Source of the DNA: Geosiphon pyriformis
Taxonomy: Eukaryota; Glomeromycota; Glomeromycetes; Archaeosporales; Geosiphonaceae
Direction: 5' to 3'
Assembly: GCA_016748015.1 (NCBI GenBank)
Contig: JAAOMT010000034.1
Location: forward strand, 140,000 to 203,999
Length of the DNA stretch: 64,000 nucleotides
Made by a program: the position numbers and the translations under genes. This document shows, piece by piece, positions 9,229-21,900 of the stretch. The notes under the pieces are model-generated. The model did no database searches, had not been told where the DNA came from, and saw nothing but the letters and a program-made list of their open reading frames with translations. Numbering within the stretch: the first letter of the stretch is position 1; every line of letters begins with the position of its first letter.

Positions 9229-11105
9229 GGCAGGTAAGTGTTTTGATATTGTTCCTGATTTTGTTGATATCTTGGAGTTTGAAATTGGCAATCGGGGTTT
9301 CTGTATTGATTTTCCAATCGCTGGTGGTTATAAGCATTGCAGTTTGCTCTGATGTGCCCTTGTTTACCACAGTTGTGACAAACACACATCTCTGACTGCC
9401 ATTGCTGATTGGGCAATGTTGAGGGATGCACTTGATTTTGGAAATGATTGTAGTTTCCTGGATTGCTGCATTATTGAGGTGGTTAATAAATTGTGCAATT
9501 GTTAGCTAAGTATCCTTCTAATTTCTGATTAATTGAATCACTAAATTGTTTCAACTTGGAGTTCAATTCAGATGATTTGTTCATTACTAGATTAATGGCT
9601 TGAGTGTGGTTGGCCTCAGACTCAGCTGATTCGAAATTTCTGACATATGTGACTGTATCTTGAAGGGTGTCTGAATGCAATGGGTGTATATGTTGTAAGA
9701 TGCTGCTGCGCAGGCCATGGATAAACTGGTTGAAGATCTGTGGTGCTGTGAAATAGTTGGTGTCAATTGCCTGGATCTGGCACAGATTTCTATGGAAGCA
9801 TCTCAGGTAAGTAGTGACTGCTTTAGTTTCTCCTTGCTTCATAGTGGTAAATATATTAACTAGATGGTTGATACTGTTATTGTTGCTAAAGTATCTTAAA
9901 AATTTCACTTTGAAAGCATTGAAGTTTTGTGGTTTATTGATCAAGCTCTGATACCATGAATTGGCAGTATCTTTGAGAAAGTAGGGAATGGCTTGCATTG
10001 CTCGGACGTCATTTCATTCATTAGTTGCAATGGCTTTTTCCACATCATTCAGCCATACTTGAGTGTCATCCTCTTCGCTGGTAAAATTATCTAGTTTTAC
10101 AATTGGTGCATAGGTCATTGGATCTAAGTTGGATGGTTGTGGTGGCTGTTGAAGTGGTTGTTAATTTTGTTGAGGTGGTAGTTGAAATGGTTGCTATATG
10201 AGTTCAGCTATTGGATCAATTGGTAGTTGATCAATAATGATTACCAGAGATAAGTTTGGTTGATTAATTAGATCGAAGTTTCAATTATCCTGAGTTAGCG
10301 GTGTTTAAATATTCAGAGTTTCAACTTCCAAATTTACTGAATTTAAATTTTGCTGGTTCTGAAGATTCAGGGTTTCAAATTCCAGGTTTTCAGTAATTGG
10401 GTTCTGGTAAGTGAATTCTTGATCCTCAGTTTTTTTTTTTTCCTCTTCTTCTGATTCTGTTACCTCCCATGGATCAGAGATTCCAAAATCTGGTGAAAGT
10501 GGCAGTGATCAAATTCCTGATGGCATTGGTAATTGTAATTTAAATCCCTCGAAATATTCACTATATGGTCTTAATAATTCCACTTTCCTTTGTTTACTTT
10601 GGAATGAGAATCGTTCAAATGTTGATGTCGTGTTTGGTGTGGACACACCTGCAGATGAAATATTAATAGTGCTTCCGGGTGTGTGGTGATATGATAGATA
10701 TGGTGGGGATTTAATTCTTTGTTTCTTCCAGGTTGGTAGTTGTATCTCTTTAGGCATTACTGCTGGTGTTTGTAACCTTCCTTTGCCTTTATCTGCATAA
10801 GTGATAAGAAATTGTTGTTGAGTGTACTTTTCAATAGTTTGGTTGATTTCTCTGATTATTGGTGTGAAACTATAGTTCCTTGGTAAGTTGGTGTGTTGGA
10901 ATAATTCTGTGTAAAAGTTTTCTCTTGCTGCTTCAATATTAACTGTTCTTCCTAAGCATTCAGTGATTTTGTCATTAACGTAGAAGTTGAAGGCTGATTC
11001 GGCTGGGTAATGATTACTGTTTAATCCTAATTGTTGGCTGTATTGTTGAAACAAGAATTTCGCAAATCCTAAATGGTTTGCTCCTATAATTTCTGATTCT
11101 GCCAC
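9216..11105 (-). pseudogene. gag of Ty3-1 (capsid-like and CCHC knuckle)
   Basis: The ATG at 11105 opens MAESEIIGANHLGF. An N-terminal region of 198 codons (10509-11105) is followed by a Gln/Pro-rich linker with stops. A capsid-like Retrotrans_gag core follows (9483-9998: YFLKDTANSWYQSL, FKVKFLRYFS, YLRCFHRNLCQI, FIHGLRSSIL). A zinc knuckle CHNCGKQGHIRANC sits in 9216-9431. In-frame stops fall at a Trp position (TGA after NE, about 10012) and at Gln positions (TAA twice near 9478-9490, TAG near 9229). Gag would form the virus-like particle and package RNA. Confidence 0.88.
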
Positions 11106-11147
11106 TTTTGGTTTGTTCTTGTTGGTGCTAGTTCTCTGTAGAATTAT

Positions 11148-11165
11148 ACCTTACAGGGAGCACCA
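11148..11165 (-). promoter_or_regulatory. Primer binding site of Ty3-1
   Basis: Two bases inside the 5' LTR the minus strand reads TGGTGCTCCCTGTAAGG, starting with TGG as expected for a tRNA 3' CCA. Ty3-2 has a different site (TGGTGAACCCTACGAGG), so the two elements probably use different tRNAs or one site has decayed. Confidence 0.7.
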
Positions 11166-11167
11166 AA

Positions 11168-12094
11168 TGTTACAGGTAATTCTTTGGAATGTCGCGTAAA
11201 TAACAAACCTGTAACTTGGTACTCAAAGCAATTGGTAACAATGATAATCTGAAGGTTTTTTATCTGAAGGTTTTTCAATTGAGTTCTTTGTATAATGAAC
11301 AGAGATTCAATGGTAACAGTTTATTAATAGTTTCCTGAAACTGTAGTTTCGTCAATTGCTTGCTCAGCTTGATGATTGATGATTCTTCTGGTATGATATT
11401 CTCTGTAAGTATATACCAGTGCTGTTTCCTGACATCAGTTCCTCTGTAAGTCCTCCAAAAGTAAGTATTGTTTAAGTAAATTTATTCCTCTGTAAGTTCT
11501 CCAAGAGTAAGTATTTTTTAAGTAAGTTTTATTCCTCCATAAGTTCTCCAAGAGTAAATCCTTTAATCAAGTTAGTAGACAACAAAGAAAATAAAGAAAA
11601 GATAAAAAAGAAAATAAGAAATAAGCCAAGGCAATTTGCAAGTTAGTATCCTGTCAATAGCCATGATCAAGAACTATTGTTCTAGTATGGTTAAGTATCC
11701 GTTACTATCAACATAAAGTGTTGATAATAAAGAATAGATTTGAAATAGTAAATATTTATTTATTTGAGAATTGTGGTAACTAAGCTAAGGATTTTTGGTG
11801 TCAATTTTTTTTTTCTGCTTCTAATGCTACTACTATATATACATATTTGAGATTCTTCAATTCTTCAATTCTTTGCAACAGGAATTCTGGAATTCCTGAA
11901 ATCCTGCAATTCCTGATGAGAGAAATTCTGAAATTCTAGAATCCTGTAATTCCTTGTCAGAAAATCTTGAAATTCCTGAAATCCTGTAATTCCTCTGAGA
12001 AGAATCTTGGAATTCTATATTTACTATATCTACATCTGATTGGCTAATATCTATTGACTAATAATACTATATTTCCTATATTCTATGAGTAACA
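11168..12094 (-). repeat. 5' LTR of Ty3-1
   Basis: A 927-bp LTR matching 1815-2753 end to end. It starts TGTTAC at the inner edge and ends GTAACA at 12094, followed by ATGT, the target duplication. It contains the A/T-shifted version of the 40-bp minisatellite (11878-12020) and a TATATATACATA box (about 11835). Confidence 0.92.
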
Positions 12095-12104
12095 ATGTAC
12101 TGTA

Positions 12105-13440
12105 TATTTGAATGATGCAAGTTCTATTTTCCATCTCATATGGCAATCATCTCCAAATTCTTGCTTTTTAATTAATGTTAATCTTTTGTGATCTGTGTAT
12201 ATGTTAAATTTCTGGTTTAAGTATTCCTTTCATTTCATGACTTCCCAATAGATTGCTAAGTGTTCTAATGCTAATATTCCATAGTTTTTTTCTACTGGAT
12301 GTTCTCTTCTATCTGGTTTTTTTTGAAATAATACTGCTTCCAATGCTTGACTTGATATATCAATAGTGATTATAAATGGCTTGCTATGATCTGGATAGAT
12401 CAGTACTAAAGCTTGGATAAGCTTTCTTTTTAATATATCAAAAGCTTTTTGCTGGTTTTCTATTTATTTATATTTGGTGTTTTTTGTTTGGAGCTAATAT
12501 AATAGCTAAGCCAGTTTGAAAAAGTATTTAATGAAGCAACAGTAGTAACCCACAAATCCCAAAAATGCTTGTAGTTTAGTCAAGTTGGTGGATACTAGAA
12601 AGTTTTTAACTATCTCAATTTTGCCTGAATCTATTTTAATTTTATCTTTACTTACAATATGTTCCAAGAATTTTAATTTCATTTTGCCAAAGAAGCATTT
12701 AGTAGTATTTAACTTTAATTTTATTCATCTTAGTCTTTCAAATATTTGTTGTAAATAATAAAGATAGTTATCAAATGTTTTTGAAAATACATTGGTGTCA
12801 TTTAAGTAGACTACTACTGATTTTCATAGCAGTCCAGTATAAACAATTTCCATAAGCTGTTGAAATATGGCAGGAGCATTCATCAAGCCAAATGGCATAA
12901 CTTCAAATTCAAAATTTTTTTCTTGAGTTGTAAAAGCCATTTTCTCCTTGTCTTTTGGTTTTATGGCTACTTGTTAGTAACCACTGTCTAAGTCTAAAGT
13001 TGAGAACTATTTCTTCCTTCCAAAAGCATCGAAAAGTTCTTGGATCTTTAGAGTTGGGTAGCTATCTCCTTTGGTTATTTTATTAAGTTTCTGGTAATTC
13101 ACACAAAAGTGGATTTTTCTATTTTTCTTCTGGACTAGTACTACTGGTGACAATTATAGACTTATTAATGGTTGAATTAATCTGTTATCTGACATCTGAT
13201 TGATTTCTTGACAAATAATTTCATGGCTGGCTGGTGGTACTTGGTATGCTTTTTGTTTGATTGGCATTGCATCTTCAGTCTTGATCTGGTGCTGAATTAT
13301 GTCAGTTCTGCCAAATTTATTTTCACTGACAAAGATTTTATTGAAATTGTTGAGTAATATTTTAAGCTGCATACATTGTAGTGAGTCTAGATTTTCCAAG
13401 TTTATCTGTTCTAATTGTTTTGGTTAGAGCAAATAACATT
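12105..13440 (-). pseudogene. RT and partial RNase H of element D
   Basis: A degenerate copy of the Ty3-1 RT. The best open part is 13154-13399 (LKILLNNFNKIFVSENKFGRTD, HQIKTEDAMPIKQKAYQVPPASHEI). Downstream, nucleotide alignment with Ty3-1 is clear: GAAGCATTT and CCAAATGGCATAA blocks, a YLDD-region counterpart near 12795-12830, and the RNase H block up to 12105. Stops and small indels are frequent. Confidence 0.8.
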
Positions 13441-13444
13441 CTTC

Positions 13445-14767
13445 TCATTTGTATATTGTTTGTGATGTAATATCCACATATTTACACAGTTGTAGAAAGT
13501 CTGAAATGGGATTTGGTAATTGTTCTTCAACTTCAGTGCTTAGATATCTAATAGTAGTTTCTTTTGGTATCTTGAGAACATTTTCTGTTGTATTGTAGAT
13601 GGAAATTTTAATATGTTTCAGGCTTTTGGCTGGTATGTAAAGATTGGTAAGTCCAATTTTTTCTGATTTACAAATGATAGTTTTTACTTCAAAAATCTGA
13701 GCTTGATCTTTTACTTTCCTTTTTATGGCTAACATGTACTGGTTATATAGTGGAATAGAAACTAATTGATGGGTGGAGATAATTTCTTTCTTGTCAACAA
13801 TTTTTTCCTTTGCCATATTAACTAGTATGTCTATTCTATTTATGGATCTAAATCTCTGTATTTTTCTTGCTGTTATCCCTAATTCCTCTCTTTTTCTCAT
13901 TGATACTAATTGAGCTATTTTAACCAGAGACAGAAATATTGTCTGTGCTATCTTTTTATTTGGCTCTATTGTATAGATCTTTTCTGAATTGTTTTGTAGC
14001 ATAGTCATAATATTTCTTATATATCTAGCATTAATTATTCCTCCTCTAATATTAATCGTTTTTTTCATTAAACTACTCTTCAATGCTAGTTAAACTATTG
14101 TTGTTGCTGAAATTTCCAGTGCTAATTTTAAATCAATACAAGTACATAAGTGTGGTTTTAATTTTATGGCTTCTTTTTCTGGATATCTTAAATCAAACTC
14201 TGCATCTGTATAATGTGTACATTTAGGCATTATACTTTCATTATTATTGCTGAACCATTTAAGTTTCTGCTCCTTGGTAAAGTCAGAAAGCACAATATAT
14301 TGTTTTAGGTTTGAATCAAAGTCTGAATTATTGTTATTTTTATTGCCATTTTGAATGGAGCTGGAACTATTATTTTCATTGTTGTTATTGTCAGAGTTTA
14401 AATTGGAATTGAACTGTAATTCTGATTCCAATATACAGCTGTTGATTGGTTTGTCTTTCTCTGAGATTGTGTAGATTATGCATGATGGTAGATTGTAAAT
14501 GAGATTACACTCATTACAATACTGAAAATCACATAAAATCAAACAATGATTACATAATTGGGTGTTTATTTCTTTCAAGCACTGTTCTTGCTCTTTTTTT
14601 GTTGATGCCAAATTCTGGTAATGCTCATAGAATTCCTCTGGACCTGTCTTAATATCTAAAAATGCATCTGGATTGGAGATAAGAATAATATTGACTGGTT
14701 CTAAAGAATTGTTCTTTATCTCCAGGATCTTATTGGGCAAAGCACCTTCCACTTTGGTGTTAGTCAT
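13445..14767 (-). pseudogene. dUTPase and cysteine-rich region of element D
   Basis: Two open stretches. In 14090-14767 the second cysteine cluster (NHCLILCDFQYCNECNLIYN) and an acidic Asn/Ser stretch lead to dUTPase motif 1 as AEFDLR (Gly to Glu). In 13445-14083 follow motif 2 as KSSLMKK, motif 3 as INARYIRNI, motif 4 as KKIAQTIFL and motif 5 as RKIQRFR. Gly and Asp at several active positions are replaced by Arg, Glu or Asn, as G-to-A changes would give. The beta-rich linker (IRYLSTEVEEQ) follows. Confidence 0.82.
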
Positions 14768-15489
14768 TTACCAGATCTCATCTTCATTGTGTGGATAGTC
14801 ATTTAAGCAAGAGATCACTTAGTGTCATGTGGCAGTAATAGATGTGTCACAACTAATCCAGTTGTTTATGAGAATTGTGTACTAACATAAAGCATTACAT
14901 GTTTTTTCTCAACCAAGAATGTCATTCTACATTCCTTTATTGAGTAATTGTTTATTACAAGCGAGACATGGTTTGTTGTTCTACTTGTTCTGTCTTTTTG
15001 GATAGCCATAGCATTCTTAATAGCATGGTTTGCAATAATAATGTGTTCTAGTTCAGTAGTCTTTGTTAGGTGCTATTTATGTTTCCATAAAGGATAGTTT
15101 CTTGTCACAATCTTAACATTTGAAAGAAATATATAGTGACTTCTTGATGGGTTTATGTAAGTATAATTGTTTCTAGTCATTGGTTATTTCTTCTGTGGCT
15201 GTGGTTTCTTTGGGTTTATCTTTTTTTTTCTTTTTTTCTTGTTGTCTCAAAAGAGTACTGGTGGCAGTTTGTTGTGATTAATGTTAGTTCATAAGACTTG
15301 ATAGGCTTCCCAGGTAGGTTTGTTTTTTTTTTCAAATTAATTAGCAGTGCTGATGTGATGTGTGGTTTGAAATAACCACATGTGACTGGTATCTAAGTGT
15401 GATGTTCATTTTGGCTGAGTTGTAATTCCTAAATGGTCCAATTGAGTATGGCATTTGCTTTGATCAGCCAGTCATTTCCAATGAAAGCT

Positions 15490-15890
15490 TGGTATTGAGT
15501 GGTTTTTATGCTTAGGATCTTAATAGAAATAGTGATACCATTGATTTCAAAAGGGAAGTTGTTGATTTCACTGATTAGAGTCTTTGTTGCTCTATTAGTG
15601 GTAATAATTTTGGTACTGGCAGTGCAATCAACTTAGCAACTTAATTGGTCCATGAATTGTTAGATGATGATGCTGTCTGCTGATCTACTATCAAATATCA
15701 GTTTAATAGACTGACTATCAACTTTGGCATCAGTGTATATCATGGTAATGGGTTTTGCATTAAGGGCAGCTCCATTAAAAAGAGGTATTTTTTTTGGTTT
15801 TTCTATTTCAAAGGGAAAAATTGCTACTAATAATTCATCATTAGTAATGGTTACTAATAGGATGTTATTAGTAAATGACATTTGGTTAGT
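15490..15890 (-). pseudogene. Retropepsin remnant of element D
   Basis: The open part 15660-15881 has PITMIYTDAKVD and LIFDSRSADSIII, the counterpart of LILDSGSAGSIIT in Ty3-1. The active-site Gly is now Arg and the next Gly is Asp, both G-to-A changes. Further sequence to 15490 aligns to the rest of the domain with stops. Confidence 0.75.
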
Positions 15891-17990
15891 GTCTTAATTG
15901 TTGGTTTGGTTATTTTCTGGAGTCACAAGAAGACTTAAATAGTTTTGAGAATTCAGGTTTTGAGCATATCTGGTTCCTAAATTCTACTAATTGTGGGTTT
16001 AATAAACTGGGGATCAGTTAATGGACTACTATTGCCGATTTCTAGTTTTGCTGAATAGTTTTTGGCTTTTGATTTCCAGTAGGCACTATTATTTGTGGTA
16101 GTGTTTAGATTTGCTGAAGTTGATAAATTATTTGTGGCTGTAGTTGATAAACAACTGGTGCTGGGGTTTGATAAATAGATGGTTGATAAATTGGCTGCTG
16201 TGTTATTAGTAAGTAATTTGGTTAATATGGTTTTGAATTTGGTTGATAATTCAGAGTTTGAAACCAGCAATCAGGGTTTCAATATTGATTTCCCAATTAT
16301 TGGTCATTTAAGCAGTTGTAACAGTCAATTTGTAAGTGTTCTTGTTTATTACAATAATAGCAATTATGCATTTCAGTTTGCCATTGCTGATTGATGAATA
16401 ATAATGGACATGACTGATGTTGGGAACAATTTGTATTTCCTTGATTATTGTATCATTGTGGAGATTGATAAATGACTTAATTGTTAGCTAAGTATCTCTC
16501 TAATTTCTGATTGATTGAGTTGCTGAATTGCTTTAACTTGGAATCCAAGTCAAATGATCTGTTTATTACTAAATTTATGGCTTGAACATAGTTGGCTTTT
16601 AATTCAGTAGCTTCAAAATCTCTGGCATGAGTAACTGCAGCTTGAAAGTTAGCTGGATGTAATGAGCATACATATTGTAGAATGCTGCTGCATAATCCAT
16701 GGATAAATTGATTCAAGATTTAAGCTACAGTGAAATAATTAGCATCAATGGCTTAGATTTAGTGCAAGTTTCTGTAGAAGCATCCTAAGTAAGTAGTAAC
16801 TGTTTTAGTTTCTCTTTGTTTAATGATGGTAAAGGTATTAACTAAGCAATTAATACTATTATTGTTGCTAAAATATTGTAGGAACTCAAGCTTAAATGTG
16901 TTGAAATCTTGAAGTTTGTTGGCCAGGCTTTGATACTATGAATTGACCATATTTTGGAAAAAGTATAAAATGGCTTGAAGTGCTCTGGCATCATTTCATT
17001 CATTGGCTGTAATGGCTTTTTCCAAATTATTCAGCTATACTTGCACATTATCTTCTTTACCAATGAATTTTTTAATCTTGGCAATTGGTGCATATGTTAT
17101 TGGTTGTTGTTGTGATAATTGTTGGAGTGATTGTTACAGTTGTTGTTAATATGGTACTTGCAGCTGTTGAATTGGTTCAGCAATTAGTTTAATTGGTGGC
17201 TAATTGATCATGATTACTAAAGGTAAGTATTGCTAATTAATTATGTCAGGGTTTGAATTGTTCTGTTTTTTCTGAATTTGGATATTTGGGGTTTCAACTT
17301 CCAGGTTTTTTACAATTAGGTTTTGGTAATTAAATTCCTGATTGTCATCTTCCTCCAAAAACTCATGGTTTCAAAATCTGGTGGAGATGATGGTAATTAA
17401 AATTCTGATGGTGTTGGCAATTAAGATTTAAATTTTTTAAAATATTTGCTATAGATTCCTAATAGGTTGGTTTTTAATTGTTTACTTTAGAATAGTATTT
17501 ATGCTAATAGTGTTTTCACATTTGATGTAAACACACCTGCTGATAAGATGTTGATAGTGTTTTCAGGTGTATAGTGGTATGATGAATTGGTTGGTAATTC
17601 AAGTCTTGTTTTTTTCCAAGTGAGTGGTTGTATTCTTTGAAGTGTTACTGCTGGTGTTTGTAGTTTTCCTTTGCCTTTGTATGTATAGGTAATTGGATAT
17701 TTTTGTTGAGTGTGATTTTCAATTTTCCTATTGATTTCAGTGAGAATTGCTATAAAGTTATAATTTACTGGTAAGTTGGTATTTTGAATTAATTCATTGT
17801 AAAAATTTCTTTTTGCTGAATTAGTTTTTACTAGTACTCTTAGCAAATATAAGATTCTTTTATTGACATAGAAATTAAAAACTGATTTTGTTAATAGATA
17901 ATTGTTGGTTAATTTCAAGTATTAACAATAGTGTTGAAATAAGAATTTGGCAAATTCTAAATGGTTTGTCCCTATTTTTTTTGGTTCTGC
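15891..17990 (-). pseudogene. gag of element D
   Basis: Fragments in the same order as Ty3-1 gag: N-terminal region 17499-17918 (FNFYVNKRILYLL, TYKGKGKLQTPAVTL), capsid-like part 16477-16716 (QFIHGLCSSILQYV) and a zinc knuckle around 16320-16375 reading CYYCNKQEHLQIDC, in which the usual Gly is Glu. The linkers are full of stops. It was identified by parallel alignment with 9216-11105. Confidence 0.78.
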
Positions 17991-18036
17991 CACTTTTGGA
18001 TAGTTGTTTATTGGTACTGGTTTTCTGTAAGATTAT

Positions 18037-18054
18037 ATCTCATAGGGAGCACCA
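18037..18054 (-). promoter_or_regulatory. Primer binding site of element D
   Basis: The minus strand next to the LTR reads TGGTGCTCCCTATGAGA, one or two changes from the Ty3-1 site. It starts with TGG. Confidence 0.55.
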
Positions 18055-18056
18055 AA

Positions 18057-18812
18057 TATTACAAGTGATTATTTGGGGTCTCAAATCAAATAACAAACCT
18101 GTAACTTGGTACTCAATAGCTGTAATTGATAGTGATGTCTAAAAGTTTTACAATCTGAAGATTTTGGTTAAGTTTTTTGTATAATAGACAGAGATTCGAT
18201 GATGTGCAATTCTTTTGTAATGAGTTTTTCAATTTTTTTTTTCAGCTTGGTGGCCAGTTTATTTTGGCAGTTATGCTTTTTTGGTAAGCTATCCAATTTT
18301 TACTTTATACACTTCTATTCAGATCTTTTACCAGGCTATCTGTGACATCAATAACTTAGTGTTTAATTTTTTAATCAATTAGTAAACAACAACAGAAATA
18401 CAAAATACAAAAGAAAAAATAAAAAAATAATATATAAGCCAAGACAATAAAATTAGTATTCTATTAATAGCTGTGATTAAGAGCTATTGTTCCAACATAA
18501 TCAAATATTTAATACTATCAACATGAAGTATTAATAATAAAAAAGTAATTTAGATGGTAAACAATTATTTATTAATATTGATAATTTTAATAGAAATGTA
18601 GTAATAAAAAGGTTTTGGTTATTATTCTGTCTTTTTTGTTTTTAACGCTCTTACTATATATATATATAATTTAGGTTTTACAAGATTGCTCACATTCCCA
18701 AGCAATGTGCTATAATTTCTTAAACAATGTGCTCATATGCTAACTACTACTCTTTTATTGGTCTATCTGTTTTCTTATTCTTTCTCTTTATATGTTTTCT
18801 TTATAAGTAACA
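18057..18812 (-). repeat. 5' LTR of element D
   Basis: A 756-bp LTR from TATTAC to AAGTAACA. It shares blocks with the element C LTR (972-1775), including TTATTTGGGGTCTCAA and TTTTTTGTATAATAGACAGA, and an ATATATATATATAA box near 18655. Its partner is outside the window. The outer end is followed by LINE-derived sequence. Confidence 0.8.
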
Positions 18813-18963
18813 CCAAGAAAAAATCTTTAACAATAGTTGTTAGTTTTATAAATTGACTGATAAAAAAACATTGTTTTACAGTTTGGCTTAGTAGATCTAA
18901 ATTTAGAACTAAGATTAAAAAAACTGGTTTAATAAGAGATAACAATATAGTATTTGGTCTAGT
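18813..18963 (+). mobile_element. LINE copy A, 3' coding region, left piece
   Basis: A short piece of the C-terminal region of a LINE. Its end reads NIVFGLV in frame, matching LILVFGLTL encoded in LINE copy C (about 32205-32225, minus strand). An upstream AGTAGATCTAAATTTAGAACTAAG block aligns with the matching part of copy C. It continues at 22380 after the hAT insertion. Confidence 0.6.
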
Positions 18964-21900
18964 TAGAGTTTTAATTAAATTAAACCAAATTAAACTTTGA
19001 GTTTTATTCAAGTTTGGTTCAAATTATAAACTGAATCAATTTTTCAAAGTAAGTTTGGTTTAAGTTTAACATTAAATTTTTTTGACAAGTTTAAGTTTGG
19101 TTTGAAGTTCATAAACTTGTTTAAGTTTAATAAAATTAAAAAAAAATATAACTTGTACTATTTGTTTATTAATTATTATTTTGTTTAATTATTATAATTA
19201 GTTAAAAAAATATATAAAATTATACTTATATAACAATTTTACTTTTCAACTTATCAAAATAAATTTATTGTTGGTATTATTTAATGTTATCAAAAATTCA
19301 AAATCCAAAATAATAAAATTTAATAACCCAAATAATTCAAATATTAATATATTTGGTAAACACAGTTTTTAAAATAAAATATAAAACTATTTTAATAAGT
19401 TTAAGTGAACAAAAGAAAAAAAAACAGCTAAATATATGGTCTTAAAATGTGTACATAAACCATTTTCTTGTGAAATTATGAGCACTATTAAACTCTTATG
19501 ATATTATTAAAAAACTTTTCACTAAACAAAATATGTTATAATAAAAAAATATTATAAAAAAAAACAAAATGTTTAGAAAAATTGTAAGTTAATTGAAAAA
19601 ATGTTTTAATGGATGAAGTTGCTATTTTTTTATAATTTTTGGCTAATCTAACTAGAAAACTGCTTTAGTTTTTTGTAGTAATTTCTATTAAAATTAATAA
19701 TAAAAAACTTTGTAACATAATTACTATTTGGCTTATCAATTGGCAACAACTACTTTTTATAGTAAAAGACTCTAAATTAATCAAAATATTCTAATATTTG
19801 AACTTTATTTTTCAATCTGTTTGTGCTGATGTAATTAAAAATAGAGTTATAAAACTTTATGTCTTAAATAAACAAAAATTAAAAGTAAGTACTACTTTTA
19901 TTATAAAATGTCTCTTTTTTTTATTTATATTTATAATATAATAGATATACTTAAGTACAATCAAGTTCAAAATTTTTTTTATATAAGATCTCTAACCATT
20001 TTCCAATAATAAAGCTTTTGTTTCTATTATCACTTATTATATTAATAACAATTGAGATTTTTAACAAACAATAATTGATTTTAAATTAATAAATAAATGA
20101 TATAATAAAATAAATATTACAAACAGATTTTTTAAAATAATAAAAAATTAAAAAATTACATTAAAGATATGTATATATATTCTTACATGAATTTAGATTA
20201 GTTAATAGTCAATAATAAAATCAATATACTATACAGCATATTAGTATTATCTGAAACTTAGAATTATTATAATGTTTATATTATTAAAAATTATGTTTTT
20301 TTAATGTTGACTTAAATTGGTTTTTATTATTGCCTTAAAGCTGAATTTTTAGCATTAGCATTATTTGAGACTTAAAGTTATTATAATATTGATATCATTA
20401 AAATTTATGTTTTCTTAATATTAACTTAAATTGGTTTTTATTATTTCTTAAAGCTGAATTTTTAGCATTAGTATTATCTGAAGCTTAGAATTATCACAAT
20501 GTTCATATTATTAAAATTTATGTTTTCTTAATATTGGTTTTTATTATTGTTTCAAACTAAATTTTCAGCCAAAAAAATTTAAAAAAATTTAAAAAAAAAT
20601 TATATTTACCCTTTTTTTTATATAAGTTATCATTAATTTTATTAGTTATAACTTAATTTTTTTGATAGTTTCTTGCTATTACTTTTAATAACACTGCAAA
20701 TAATAATACTTTTATAAAAAAGTTAACAAGAAAATTAAAAGAAAAAATATTCAATAAAACTTGAAGAACTTTCAATTTTGATGCTTTAATTATATTTTAA
20801 ACTTGGCAGTACAAACAACCCTAAATGAAATAAAAAATAATATTTCCAAAGTATTTGTTAAAAACTCAAACTGAATATATTTACCTAAAATTTTTCCAAT
20901 GTAAACTTTATATAAATTAAAAATTAGAAAACTTAACTTTGCAATTTATACCTTATTTCAACATTTTGAGCTTTTTAAACACACTTATAATATATATTAA
21001 ATTAAATACTATAAACTTATTCTGAATTATCTTATCCAGTAGAATTTTATTTATAATATAATTAGAAATAGATTATTTTTTAAATTAATAAGTTATTTAT
21101 TTCTGATTTTATATATTTTGAATAAAAAAATTTTATTTGTAAATTTATAAACATTAAACATTTTTATTAGTAATTACATTAACTTCTATTAATATGTTAT
21201 TTTATATAATTAATAGATTATCTTTAATAAAATTGTTAAATTTTTTGAATTATTTAAAAATATTATGGTCAAAATGTCAACCAATTCAAATAATACTGTC
21301 TTTTTGAATATTTTTCTCTTTAATATTATTTTTAATTATGTTAAAAACATAGTTAATGATAATAAATTTGGTAAAACATTATAATTTTAATTGTATTTAT
21401 TTAGTTATTTATTTAACACATTTAATATTAGATCTATTATTTGTTATAGTGACTAGAACAACAAAAAAAAAGTTGATTAAATATTACTTTAAAATAAATA
21501 CAACTGTAATGTTTTATACTGTATTGGATTTAAGAAAAAAATTTTATTATTTTACAAAGAAGAAATGTTTAGATCATAATATTAATAAAACAAAAAAATT
21601 GTAAGTTATTAATTTATTCAAATAGTTTTATTTTCTAATTTTTACATAATAAATAAATCTTTAAAATGCATATTCTTTTTGAAACAAAATATACACTAAA
21701 TATTATAGTAATATTAAATAACAGTTTTTTGTTAAATAAAAATTTTAATAATACTATAGCATTAATTATACAATCTATATTAGAAACAGACTTTAATAAT
21801 AATAAAAAAGAAGAACTTGATAAAATTAAATGTTATATTTCTGAAAAGATAACCAATAAAAAATAAATGTAATAACATAATAAAAAATATATTATAAAAA

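Larger units (their letters stand above)
1815..12094 (-). mobile_element. Complete but decayed Ty3/gypsy retrotransposon Ty3-1
   Basis: A 10.3-kb LTR retrotransposon on the minus strand. The LTRs are 1815-2753 and 11168-12094, both bounded by the inverted terminal motif TGTTAC/GTAACA, with a 4-bp target duplication ATGT (1811-1814 and 12095-12098). Order from the 5' LTR: primer site, gag, CCHC knuckle, retropepsin, cysteine-rich region, dUTPase, reverse transcriptase, RNase H, integrase, extra C-terminal domain, polypurine tract. The RT-before-integrase order places it in Ty3/gypsy (Metaviridae-like). Many frames are interrupted by stops, mostly at Gln and Trp codons, so it is inactive. It is inserted in the RNase H region of the older element D. 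Confidence 0.93.
12095..18812 (-). mobile_element. Ty3/gypsy element D, old copy lacking its 3' part here
   Basis: Minus-strand Ty3/gypsy sequence running from a 5' LTR (18057-18812) through gag, protease, cysteine-rich region, dUTPase and RT to the middle of RNase H, where Ty3-1 is inserted. All domains align with Ty3-1 but are more A/T-rich and carry many more stops and substitutions. The remaining 3' part should lie beyond element C, left of the window. The right flank (18813 on) is LINE sequence, so D itself landed in a LINE. Confidence 0.88.
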
